From NCBI GenBank assembly GCA_964036665.1, contig OZ038531.1:6076168-6140167 (forward strand): a stretch of 64,000 nt of DNA, read 5' to 3'. The translations under genes and the position numbers were made by a program. The DNA is from Gordius sp. MW1. Taxonomy: Eukaryota; Nematomorpha; Gordioida; Gordea; Gordiidae. The notes beneath the pieces were generated by a model. It saw nothing but the letters and a program-made list of their open reading frames with translations, was not told where the DNA came from and made no database searches. Below are positions 24,000 to 35,679 of this stretch, piece after piece; positions within the stretch are counted from its first letter, which is position 1; every line of letters starts with the position of its first letter.

Positions 24000-26900
24000 C
24001 TGTAGATTAGATGAGAATCGACAACAAAAACAAAAGTATGCATATATATTAAGTTGTAGACAATACCTTAAATATAAAAGTGTTTATTAATTCTATAGTG
24101 ATTGGGCAACTGATAGGTTCATCGTCGAGGACAATTTTAATAAGGTGGGGCACATGTTTTATCGTAAGTTCTATCACCCTAGTAATATTTCCTCGAGTGA
24201 TGTACCCCTGAGGTCAGGAATATTTTAACCTCTCTCTCTCTCTCTTATTCATTTCATAAACTTTTTTATTTTTTTAAACAAATTTTCACTTAATGTTACG
24301 CATATTTATTACACTTATCCATGGGCGTAGCCAGCATTGAATTAGAGGGGAGCAATAATCATTAAGGAAGAGCAAAATGAACAAATTTTAAAAATTTTAG
24401 GCATAATTTTAATAAACTTTAATAAATATTTGGATTTAGAGGGGGGGGGGTAGTCGCCTTTCCCTGCCCCCTTTGGCTACGCACATGCACTTATCATTAT
24501 TTAATAGCAACAATTATACCTAGGTAAGAAATTTGGAATTTAAACAAACTAGTAATTTGACTCATTTTAAAACTCTCAAAAGGCCAATTTCGAAATCTTC
24601 TTTTCCGCAAATTATTTGTTAAAAAGCTCTTAAATAATAAAGACACTGCTTAAAATTTACGTGGGAAACATATAAATGACAAAATTAGGATAATTAATAA
24701 GATCGGAACTTACATTTCAAAGTGTCATTTAGGTCATTGGCTGAATAATTCTAAATGAGTATAAACGCAGTTAATACTTGTATGAAACGATAATTAAATA
24801 ACCTTCCCTTCCACGTCCTTTTCCGGACACGCAATTTTTAGGCCTTGCGTGCTCATTACTTTGTGATCTTTACTGTGGTATTCAATCACAAGTCTGTGTG
24901 AATATACTTTGCCAACCTGTACAAAATAACGTTTTTAAGATCAATTTAGATAGACTCTTAAGCCAAGGGTAAGTCTTTTATTTATTTAAATAAAACAAAT
25001 TAAACATTAAACCTTGCCGAAAGTTCTAAAATTGAATAAAATCAAGCTACAAATTTTAAAAACAATTAGGCTGTCTAGTCTATACTAAACGTTAATAAAT
25101 TTTAAACTACACGCTTTAGCAAAAACTTAATATCTTAAAATTAACTGAGTTTAATTCTTTAATCTATTTATTAGATGCAATCATCAAAATATTTATCCTA
25201 TTCGGTATTACGCTATAAGTTTAAATCAAATCTGTAAAATATCATGTTTATATACAGATCATATATACAAAGTCTATTGTTTAGATTTTGAATATAAGAC
25301 TTCGTTTAACATAGCCCTATCTTAATATTAAGCTTCATCTAAGCACATGCATTATAACATTTATAAATTCTTAAGTCAATAAGAGGAGTATTAAATTTCA
25401 TTCAGTTATATAACACATTTTGACTACATTGAACTTTAGCTGTCATTAAAGGCTAAAACTAGCTTAGAATTATATAGAGAGGATGGCAAAATTAGATACT
25501 TTTTTTGTTCCACATTCATCGATTCCTATACCACAAACTACAGTTTTTTCGTCGGTGATTTTAAAGTAGCAATTTTTGCCTTCCGTATAAACAAGTCCCT
25601 TAAAAATTTTGTTGAAGACCAATTTGATGGCGATGTATTTTGATAAACACAAAATTGAACCTAATCATATATGAATTGAAGCTTACCTTTTTAAATTATA
25701 ATGTATTTTTAATAAGTTCCTAAATTTATTGGATATTTTAGGATTGTTCAAACATTTTCGAAAAGTTATATTATTTTAACGTTACTATCTATTTGTATAT
25801 CACAATAATCATATTAATAAAAAATTAATCAGCTTACTTGAATTGAGTGAATTGGTCTAAAATATCAATGAAAAACATTATTTTGTATTTATAATCCATA
25901 TTTAAGTAACATATAAATTTAATTTTGTTTAAAAAAAGGGCATAAATGTAAAAATTAAGTTTTATGGTAACTGTTAATAATAGTGCATCCTCCTGGTATC
26001 TTATACAAGATAATCATAACCTACTTTACTAAGAATCTTATATCTTATCTATGCGTGTTAAAGTACTGATTAATTGAAAGGACAGAATTATACCAAACTA
26101 ATTTATAAGGTACTTATATATAGTTTTTATATTAAACTACGGAATTTGTTTAATTTAAATGGCTATATGTAAAAGTAAAATTATCCTATTAAATACAATT
26201 TTAAATGGTTCAGTATTTAATATAGTTGCATCGTCAAAATGCTTTTATGTACACATTTTAAAAGCGCTAAATAATATGCGTTAAAAGTACTTCAAGATTT
26301 TACCAATTGATTGACGTAGGTGTCCATAGTAGAAATCTCGTTCAATTCCGTCGTTTCCGATAGCGGGTTGTATGGTGTTAGATATATGTCATTGATAGTC
26401 GTTCCCTTTAATAAAGTCTCATGAAAAGTATGATTTTTTCTATTTATAAATGACGACCTAGAAGGCCTGTTTTAGGAATATCAAAAATTTTTGTAGAAAC
26501 CCGCAAATACAATATATTGTTAAAGGTTGAAACAGTATACATACGTTGTGCCATGATATGGTGTCCTTTTCGCTAACAGTTACAGCGCTTTTGCTCGATA
26601 CGATCATTGATGATTTTTGATTAGTATGGGTACTTCCTTGACTGTGGGTTTGAGTGACCCTCGTAGTTGTGGTTATCACTGCTGTGGTACGTTCTCCTTG
26701 GGCCATACCTGTTCCATTTTGTAGACTCTCAGTCATAATTGTTGTACTTGCTTTTTTGATTTCTGGTATTGTTTTTTGGGAAACGCTGATTTCACCCAAA
26801 GGTTGAGGCGTAATAACAAACTTTTGGTCCTACAATTAGAATGATTATTAAGATAATGAAAAGTCTCATAAACCGAGCAATAACAACTTATTTCAAGAGA

Positions 26901-29900
26901 TGTTTAGGCTTAAATTTGTGCAACCTTAAATTGAGATCGGATGCCGGAGAAAGAATTTAGAAGTGATAAATAATGGCAGAGAATAATACAAAAAACATTT
27001 CTGATAAATTGATATTATTATTGACTCATAAGAATATATAATCCCTCCTATGTAGTACACCAAAATATTATTCCTTCGTATTTTAATTTAACATGTTATT
27101 TCTTGTCATAAACTAAGATACACATGAGAAATGGCAGTTTATTTGGGGTTGTTAAAAGTAGTGCATAAGAGTTGCCCATCCATTTAAATAACAAATTCGA
27201 GTATTATTAAAGTTCGACATGGTTACATTAAATAAGTTTAGTAGAAAAACGATATCTAACTTAACTAACTTTTAAAGTTTCATAAAGTCCATGACGCACT
27301 ACTCAAAGTTTTAGCAACATGTGACAGCAACTGAAATTTGGGTATTAGTTAGTTAATGCAAGTCACTTATTGGTGGCAGTAATGGATGGATTAGGCGACA
27401 AATTATAACGGTGTAAAAGTTCAATATCACAATATTGTATCCAATTTAATATGAATTTTAGTATTCCCTTTGTTATAATAAAATCCTCAATCACATGCGT
27501 CGCTTTTAAAGAACAGATTGAAACTACGCATTATGTTGTTCATTAACAATATCATTAGGACACTACAAAGAGTCAAGTTTTAACATTTAAAACTTATTGT
27601 AGAACAATTTGTTTATTTAGAAATCCTAATTCCAAGTGTTTCACAAATACGACTTTGCCCCAACCTCAAGACATATTTCAGGGCCTATTTATATAATCAT
27701 GAAACTCTTGCTTACGTTGGATCCTACATTTTTTAAACATTACTAAGGTCACACTATTTTGATGACAGCATTATGCAAATTAATATTTCAGAGTAGTTAT
27801 TTAAATTTTGTGATTTTTTGTAATTACGAAACCTTATATTGTGTATGATTTCGTTTGTGTACTTAAGAGCCTATGGTAAAAAATTAAAACAACAAAAAGA
27901 TGAATATTAAGGTTCAATAGTATATTTTTAAACTTACCGGTTTTTGTGTAGAAAGAGGTTTTTTACAAAATTCGTTGGGCTTAAATTTTTTATCGCCGGC
28001 CCGGTGAAAATTTGCCTTTTCGAGCTCATTGATCCCGTCTTGCCCCGTCTTCTCAAACATGATGTCATTTGCGTCTTTTCTTAATTCTTTAAAAACATGT
28101 TTATCTAGATCTTTTATTAAAGCATCGGTCCATGTCTCTCCAATGCAAATGGGATTAAAGTTGAAGTCTTTTTTGAAACATTTCCTCCTCTCTATTTGCT
28201 CCACAAACACCGATAGATGTACTATGAATTTGCGTACTCGGCCGTTTTGTTCCTAAACGAAACATTTCTTAACATTGGAAAAATGTAGCCTTTGTCGTTA
28301 AAATAACTTTTTTTGCAAAATCCTTTTTGACTTAACAAAAAGGACTTATAGCATTTATTGAAACTATATTTCAATAAATTGATGCAAGGGCTCGATTGAG
28401 TTTAAAATTTTGGGCTCGTATCCAGCTCGATCAAAGTGAAAAACTGTACCCGCAGGGTTTCTGTTCGCATAAAACTGATGTTTGCAGTGTAAAAAAGTGT
28501 AACAAATTTAAATATATTTTTTGAATTTGAAAGCATTTAATGACTCTTTTAGCAGCACATATAATTTTGTTATAAATTTAAGAGATAAAATTAAAAGAAT
28601 GTTTGCATGGTTACCCTTTGAATATCTTTGCACTTTTCGGGTTCTATAAAAGTTTTAAAGATTTTGGCATTAGTCGCTTGATAAACACAACCTTGCTCGT
28701 TACCAGCCACCATGACCACATTCGATTCGTGATGGGTTGTCACTTTAATAGCGACTAGACCCATTCGGCATTCTATTATGACTACCCAGAAAAATTTGCA
28801 AATGTTTTTATATCCGTATTTTTAACTAATAACACATTTTAATTAATTTTTTGGGCTATCAAAATATTGGTAAAATTCCTACTCCATGCGCCTTCAAATT
28901 CGAAGATGTCCTTGGAAACTTCAGTCGATTTCTGAATTTATTTTAAAAAAACAGGTTCACATTCTTAATAAATAAATTAATTTACCAAAAATTCAATTTT
29001 TCTTAATTACCTTGACCTCAGTCATGACACCAGCGCTCACGGGTATTGGGCATTGAATCATGTGCGTTTGCTCGTAGCATTTTTTGGAACATTCATTGAA
29101 TAACACAAATCGTAGATCATTACGATAAGAATTTTCTGCCTATGCATTTTAAGATTGGATAAAAACTAATATCGAAATAGGAGTCGAAATTGATTTATAA
29201 TATTATAATTGATTATCTTTAAAACATAACAGAATTTATATAATTTATGTATTAATATTTTTGCAAATTCAAACGCGAATATAAACAAAATTAAATAGAT
29301 CCTATTGTTAATCGCTATACACACGCCCCTAGCTCCATCTTACCTTGTAAGTGCCACAGTTATCGAACGAAAAGGAGCGAGCAAAAAAGGGTAAACCCCT
29401 GCTTTGTTCAAAACGGCAGTCCTTATTGGAAGTTGTCACTTCCCCGTAAAAATGTGGCGACCATTCGAAATTCAGGATAAAACGTTCGTCGTCACAAGTT
29501 ACACTAACTTAATTAATGTTATAGTTGAAAATATAGTATATCTTTGTTTAATTGCTCCATTCTTCCCTTCCTTTACCTCAAGGGATGTAGTAATTGACAA
29601 TTAAATGAAGAATCATTCAAATGAGGATTTATAAAAAGTTCCTAGGGCCAGGTCATTATATTTCCTAGTCTAGATTTTATTTATTTCAGCATTTTTGAGG
29701 GTGAAAGATATGTAAAAATCTTGCCTTAGTAAATAATAAACATATAGGAAGAATCGGAGTAAAAATAGCATAGCTATATAATATAAATAATTAAAACAGT
29801 AAATTATGAAAACATTTGGGATGTTGTAAAGAGTACTTTTTTATCAGGCAAAAGATCACAATGGAAATCGACGATTTCCATACACGGATCAATGCCATCC

Positions 29901-32900
29901 GTTTAGTTATAGCGCGTTTTTATATTTTTTTTAGTCGTGAATGTAATTTTTTGTATACCATTTAAAAAAGACTTCTTCAAATTAAGATGATTTTTTTATG
30001 TTAAATGTCTAAATTCAACGCTTTGAATTCAGAGTCTTTTTATGACCCGTGCATGTCTTCTAATGAAAACACGTATATCATTTAAAAAACTGTAGTTTGT
30101 TCGTATAGCCATTAATATCAATTCGTCTCTTATAAAATCTTATTAAGAAAAAAAAATTCGTAGTTTTGTTCCAATAAATATTACCAAATAAAAGTACTAT
30201 CATTAAAATTCGTCTAGAATATATTATTAATAAAAATAAAACATAGGCCCCAAAAATATTTGTCAAAACTTTAAACCGGCTTTTAAAGGTAAATTATTGA
30301 TTAGCTAATTCCTATGGCGATTATTAACAATTGTATTTACTGCCATCTTTAACAATGTCCTCATGTAATAATATAGTTTCAATATTTTAAAAATTCACAT
30401 TTAAAAAATAACATTACTGTTTAAGTCTATATAGTGCTTTGTTTAATTAGTTAACCATATAAGAAGTTATTATAATTTTAAAAATAAATTCGTTTTTATA
30501 AGTTACAAATTGGATAGTTATAAACGCCAAAAATTTTAATAACCGAATAAGGCATTTAAACAGCAGCCCTACAATTATGCCAAATTCAAATCTAAGTAAG
30601 ATAATAACATTTAATGCTTGTTAAAATCTCTAAAGTGGTCGTAAATTAAAATGATTGTTTTAATTGCGCATGCGATTTCATATCATTAAAAAATATTAAA
30701 ATCATATATATATACGTACCTATCAAACTTTCTGGAGTTTCCTCCTATAATAAAATATAGACAAAAATTTAATCCACTTTTGAGTTAATAAGAGAATGCA
30801 TTTGGACATGACATTTGATCAATTAGACATCAGACTTAGGCAAAACACTTTTGATGATCAAAAATCTCTTCATTTAAAATGCATGCATAGACGACAAGTT
30901 ATCAAATTATATTCCTTCAACATATTTACTTGTTTTTCGGGCGCATTGGATGTGGTATCTAAGCTCGTATTAAGTGCCGTAGAAGTGGTTTTTATAATTG
31001 GTTCAGTACTTATAATAGTAGTAACTACCATAGTCTCATTGTAAGTTACATCCGAATCCTTTGAGGAGGTTGTAGCCTTTGAGGAAGTAGTATCCCTTGA
31101 GGAGGTAGTAGCCGTGGAAGATTGCGTTAGGGGTTTTAATGTAATTATAGGAGCCTTTGCTTGTGATCTCGGACATAACGCTTTAACTTTTTGTGTGAAA
31201 CAAGGTCGACTACAGGTTCCTATGTAGGAAATCAGGAGACCGATTTCGTAACCATCTCCTTTTTTATTCTGAATATGGAGGTATGCATGCACTTAAGAGT
31301 TATTTTTTTTTATTTCCCGTTAAAAACACGCGAAATATTGTTGACCAACAAATTTTTGACTAAGGAATATTAAAGTTTATTTTTTTTCTATTGAATAATT
31401 CTCACTGCAGTTAATTTTTTACGCTCTATATTAAACATATGTAAAATTTATCCCCATTTTGTTAGCTAAGGTGGGATCTCGTGTATGTTAATTGAGCTAC
31501 TTAGATTTATGGCATATGAATGATTTTAATACAGCGGTGATATAGTTAACGGAGTTGAAAAAACATAAGCATCTTTTTGCCTCCAAAAATAATTTGACTT
31601 TCAATGCCTTTTTACCTAATATATTTCAACTATAAAGTTTTATCGCAGGGATAGTTGAGAAATAAATTAATGAATCGCCAGTTAAAAGTGTACCAGATTT
31701 ATTTATCTAGAAAGACAAGATTTACTTAAATAGACTTGTTTTTTTATAATATTTAAAAAAAACATAACTTTTGACAATATGTGTTTAAATTTACCCGAGC
31801 ATTACTTTTAAAATACGTTACCGAATTAAACCTGGGATAAAACACTTAGCGAAAAGTGTTTTCTTGTTATCCAAATATATGTTATAAAATTTTTTTAATG
31901 ATCAAATGGCTAGTTTCCTATGTTTAAAAATCGATTGCGTATTTATAATAAAATAGTACTCAAAAAAGTTTATTTTGTTAGATGAAAGGTCTTTTTAGAA
32001 GAAGTTTAAAAATCTATGCTGGATTATTTTGCCTATACACTAAAGCTAAACCGAGTTTCAATTCCTCTAATCCACAACTAAGTTCTCTTTAACTTTTGTA
32101 TTTTTCATTATTACCTTGACATATTATGATAAAATTTATTTTTGTTTGATTTAAAAAAATTTCAAAATTTAACATCAAAACATACATAGATTTCTTACTA
32201 TCGTTACTCCACAAGAGTCGAAGGGATAATTGACCGACCAAGAATGAAGATCATTCGATGATCTTTCGAATTGGTTGCATCCTTCTTGATCGGTTCGAAT
32301 AAAACCATTAAAACGACTAGGCCAACTGGCTTTCAAATCAAAAGACGATTCTTGACAGTCCCAATCAACTTACAAAATAGAAACATAAAGAAATCTATGC
32401 GGTTTTTTATGATTTAAGTAAAAGTATTGCATGTGTTAGAATATTAAATTTTGAGGTAATATTCTTTGTCCATAACTCACATCTTCCCAAAGACATTTCG
32501 GAATAGCCTTTCATATGGCCCTGCAATTAGTAAAACGATATAAACTTGAATAAATATATACATGGCTCTTGGAATGGAAGTACAATGTGCTTAGTGGCTA
32601 ATTAAAGAATATTTATTAACTTCCTTAATTTTTACATTTTTTCCCGACTTCGAAAACATGTTTATGTTAAATATATTTACAATCCATTGAATAATTATTG
32701 ATTTTTTAATAGTCTCATCTTTTAAAGAAAGTGGAAGTAAAACGGCTAATATAATTAGGGTTAAATATATATAATTTTAATATAAAATCTTATTGGCATC
32801 ATAATATCAACGCTGCTATATGCACATTCAATCTATTACATTTTACGGCTTGTGTTAAAGATATATTGATAAAAATTTAAAGTTTTACATATATATTAGA

Positions 32901-35130
32901 AATAATGCAAAAACTGAACTTTTATGTCAGGAAAGCCTTCTATATCCGCTACTGGACATGAAACCGTAGGATATTCCACAAATAACCGGTTATGGCCCTG
33001 ATCTTGGTGTTGCACTGTAAACGTTACGATATAAGCGTGCCTTACCTAATAAACAAAATCACACCTTTTTCTTCATGTTTTGTCAGGCGCTTTGCCAGGA
33101 TTTTCTCATGGGATTGCCAAAAAAAATTTAAGAGTTTTATTGTTAAAAAAGTCGTGCTCGCTATCGGTCCCTGTCGGCCTGGGGGCCGGGCAGGCAAACG
33201 TCGTAAATTTAGATTTTCAAGTAGGCCTGGCCGGGGATCCCAACAAAATTGGGGTTATTCGGGCTTAATGAGATTCTTTATATAGTTTACTATTTTTTGT
33301 CACCTTTGTATTTGAAAAATTTAAGAATTAAATCAAATATTTTTAAAAATATGACAAAATTAATGCTTGAAATTTAAAATCATCATTTTGAGCCTGGCTG
33401 TTCGGGCAGCTCTAGTGACTTAAACATGGCTGAAGAATTTTTAGAAGGGTTTGGGCTGGTGTTGGCAAACAATTTAATTATCAGACCGTGATGTGACCTG
33501 GCAGAAAATTTTAGACAAATATAATCAATGATAAAGGTGTTTATCCTAAGTATAAAATGTGGAACGTTATTATAAAAGTCATTTAATTTTTTATATGCGT
33601 AGCGAATGTTATTTTGAGATTTCACCCGAAGTAGAAGCATTACCTATGATTTGTTAATATTGCAAATTCAGTCCAAAGGTGTCTTGAAATCTTATTTTTT
33701 AAATAAGCTTTTAACCTCTTGAGCATGAAAAAACTAAGATCATTAATGCATGAGGGGTTGGGAAGACAAAAAAGAGGGGTTAAAGCATGTGGCCGAAAAT
33801 TTAATTTAAAAATAAGGTGTAGTTAAGGTCTTTAGAAGTGTCTTAATCCATATCCGTCTATAAATACTTTTAATTAATTTATTATTTTATTCAATCAAAA
33901 AATATATGCCAAGGGGGGCGGCCTTGGCTAAGCCAGTAATCTACATCATTGTTTATAGCTATTGGTGAGACGTTTTCATCTACATCATTGGACAAATTCA
34001 TGGTATCATCTAGAGATTATTATTCATATAAATTAAAATGTTGTATATATTTATAAAGGATAGGATAGATAACCATAAATGATATTTATTTTGATAGTAA
34101 TGCTGATATAGGTTTGGATATGCGTATATTTTGTTCTATATAGGCTCAAGTAACAACTTAAAAAATTAACCTTGGTTGTATTTATAACAATTGAAATAAA
34201 TATGAAATTAATTACTAAATAAACACAATCGCTTAGTTAGCTACTTACTACCAATGGAAGGGTCTAGTGTTTTCACGTGGAAAAATGTTAAATCAAGTTT
34301 TTTTCATAGAAATTTGCACAAACGAATTCGGAAGTATTTTGTCGGAAATTTGATTAAAAAATGAATTGTATTTATTATCTTTCCTGATGTTTATAAGTGT
34401 CTTAAAATCTTTTATACAACTATACTATAATTATATTTAACCCATTTAATTAATTTATTAATCAAATTTTTTTTCAAATTCTGGCCAAGGGGGGATACGT
34501 CCCTCTTTCACCCCCCCCCCCTCCCTTTACGCGCCTGTGAGAGAGTAGATTTCACAAGGTTCCATTTTTAAGAACTATTATTCTTTATAATAAGTGCGAG
34601 AATTGTCAATTAAATAATTGTATTGATTAACAATTTTAATGTATAAGGCAAACGTATGAAAGGTTCGCTCTACTATGGGAATCCGAACCATTAATATTGA
34701 TTCGCGATAATTTGTGATACCGTTTAATTTAATATAAACATAACATTATTTAATTAAAACGAGGTAATTGTGCAGTTTAAAATAACAAAAGTCAAACCTT
34801 TTTCATAGAACCTCTCCCAACAACTATTTCTGTCCGATCGTTTAAATTTGTGATGTACTTTTCGTGTTGACCATAATTGATCCTTACTAAACCCTGTTTC
34901 TTCACCCATACGAATATCACGTTGATTTTGCCCTTTAAACACGTGCGCCAGACTATAGGCAAAACCAGAAAACATGTTATGGAAAAATTATAATAATAAT
35001 TTCTGTAAAAATTATCTAATATTAGAAACTATCGTATCGGCTTACACGTGGTTGACAAATCCTAAATTGAAAAATATTATAAAAGCGAAGTGAATTTTGT
35101 ACAGTACCGTAGCTGGTCGGCATCGACCAT
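23653..35130 (-). CDS. Multi-ZP-N secreted-type protein, 20 exons recovered, 5' end missing
   Basis: Exons (transcription order): 35130-35103, 34952-34798, 33045-32920, 32520-32481, 32368-32199, 31268-30930, 30744-30720, 29507-29344, 29139-29011, 28931-28883, 28772-28615, 28252-27938, 26829-26545, 26405-26304, 25856-25838, 25660-25500, 24916-24803, 24750-24714, 23999-23833, 23751-23653. All junctions keep phase and give 893 codons then a stop. Six ZP-N modules follow each other, recognised by four cysteines (C1, C2, an E/D-x-CG-type C3, C4). ZP-N domains polymerise in egg coats and apical matrices. Ser/Thr-rich linkers (about 30930-31140 and 26560-26800) look mucin-like. No ZP-C domain or membrane anchor follows; the last residues are YALPKK. 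Three donors are weak GTT sites. The first exon listed is uncertain and no signal peptide was found, so the true start is upstream. Confidence 0.85.
24320..24487. mobile_element. MITE, CATGGGCGTAGCCAGC family, 168 bp, in a ZP-gene intron
   Basis: Ends CATGGGCGTAGCCAGC and GGCTACGCACATG; perfect 8-bp target duplication CACTTATC (24312-24319, 24488-24495). It lies in the intron between exons 24750-24714 and 23999-23833. Confidence 0.9.
24803..25660 (-). other. ZP-N module 5
   Basis: Exons 25660-25500 and 24916-24803. C1 in SILCLSKYIAIKLVF, C2 in GKNCYFKI, C3 in DECGTKK, C4 in LKIACPEKD; spacing is very close to that of vertebrate ZP3 ZP-N. This is the clearest module. Confidence 0.92.
27938..28772 (-). 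other. ZP-N module 4 with long C-terminal extension
   Basis: Exons 28772-28615 and 28252-27938. C1 in WKCRMGLVAIKV, C2 in EQGCVYQ, C3 in PEKCKDIQR, C4 in NPICIGE. The second exon runs about 65 residues past C4 with charged, probably helical sequence (DALIKDLDKHVFKELRKDAND). Confidence 0.8.
29011..29507 (-). other. ZP-N module 3
   Basis: Exons 29507-29344 and 29139-29011. C1 in VTCDDERFILNFEW, C2 in SNKDCRFE, C3 in FDNCGTYK, C4 in MIQCPIP, with an extra C-x3-C (ECSKKC) at the same place as module 2. Confidence 0.9.
30930..32368 (-). other. ZP-N module 2 plus Ser/Thr linker
   Basis: Exons 32368-32199 and 31268-30930. C1 in DWDCQESS, C2 in QEGCNQF, C3 in FDSCGVTI, C4 in ALCPRS, with an extra C-x3-C pair (TCSRPC). 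The second exon continues into a Ser/Thr-rich tract of about 80 residues. Confidence 0.85.
32920..34952 (-). other. ZP-N module 1 (two exons)
   Basis: Exons 34952-34798 and 33045-32920. C1 is in RTCLKGKINVIFVW, C4 in YPTVSCPVAD. The C2 and C3 cysteines are both absent, as if that disulfide was lost as a pair. Donors are GTTTGA and GTTCAG, both weak. This is the least certain module. Confidence 0.65.
33165..34180 (+). repeat. Left arm of a large inverted duplication
   Basis: Read in reverse complement, this arm follows 35680-36835 block by block, for example AGTCACTAGAGCTG, CTCATTAAGCCCG, GGCCTACTTGAAAATCTAAA, TTTGCAATATTAACAAAT, CATCACGGTCT and GATAGGATAGAT. Agreement by eye is about 75-85 percent over about 1 kb. 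It lies between ZP-gene exons 33045-32920 and 34952-34798. Confidence 0.88.
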
Positions 35131-35679
35131 CTGTCAAAGAAAGAGAATGTAAAATGATCACTATAATATGAAGAAATAGCATTTAGTAATATTAAGGTTT
35201 TGTAACGTGGATGACCATTGAATTATAATTTTTCTTCTATATTAAACCATTTAATTATCATGAGATAAACAGCCGATTGTATAATTGTAATTCGAACGCA
35301 TAATTCTATACTTAATTAAAATAGGTCTAATAAGGAATTACAGTTATCAACAAATCTCTGTGAAATTATTTAGATCTTTGCATTTAACCAAATGTGTTTT
35401 TGTCTTATGTTTATATATGTGACTTCGTCTTCATACAAATAAACATTTTAATAAAAAAAGAAAATTCACAGTGTTTAGCAAGTTTTAATAGATACGATAA
35501 ACATGAATATGTTTTCTTTAATTTTACTAAAAGTCAGGTTTTTGAAATAATTAGATTGCGAAATAAGCATTTTTGTCTAGTTTATACTGCCAAAACAAAT
35601 AGACCATAATTAAAAACAACGCGTCCAAGTTGTAAAACCAACTAAGAATTATAACTTAAAATTATTTTGATCTACCTTT

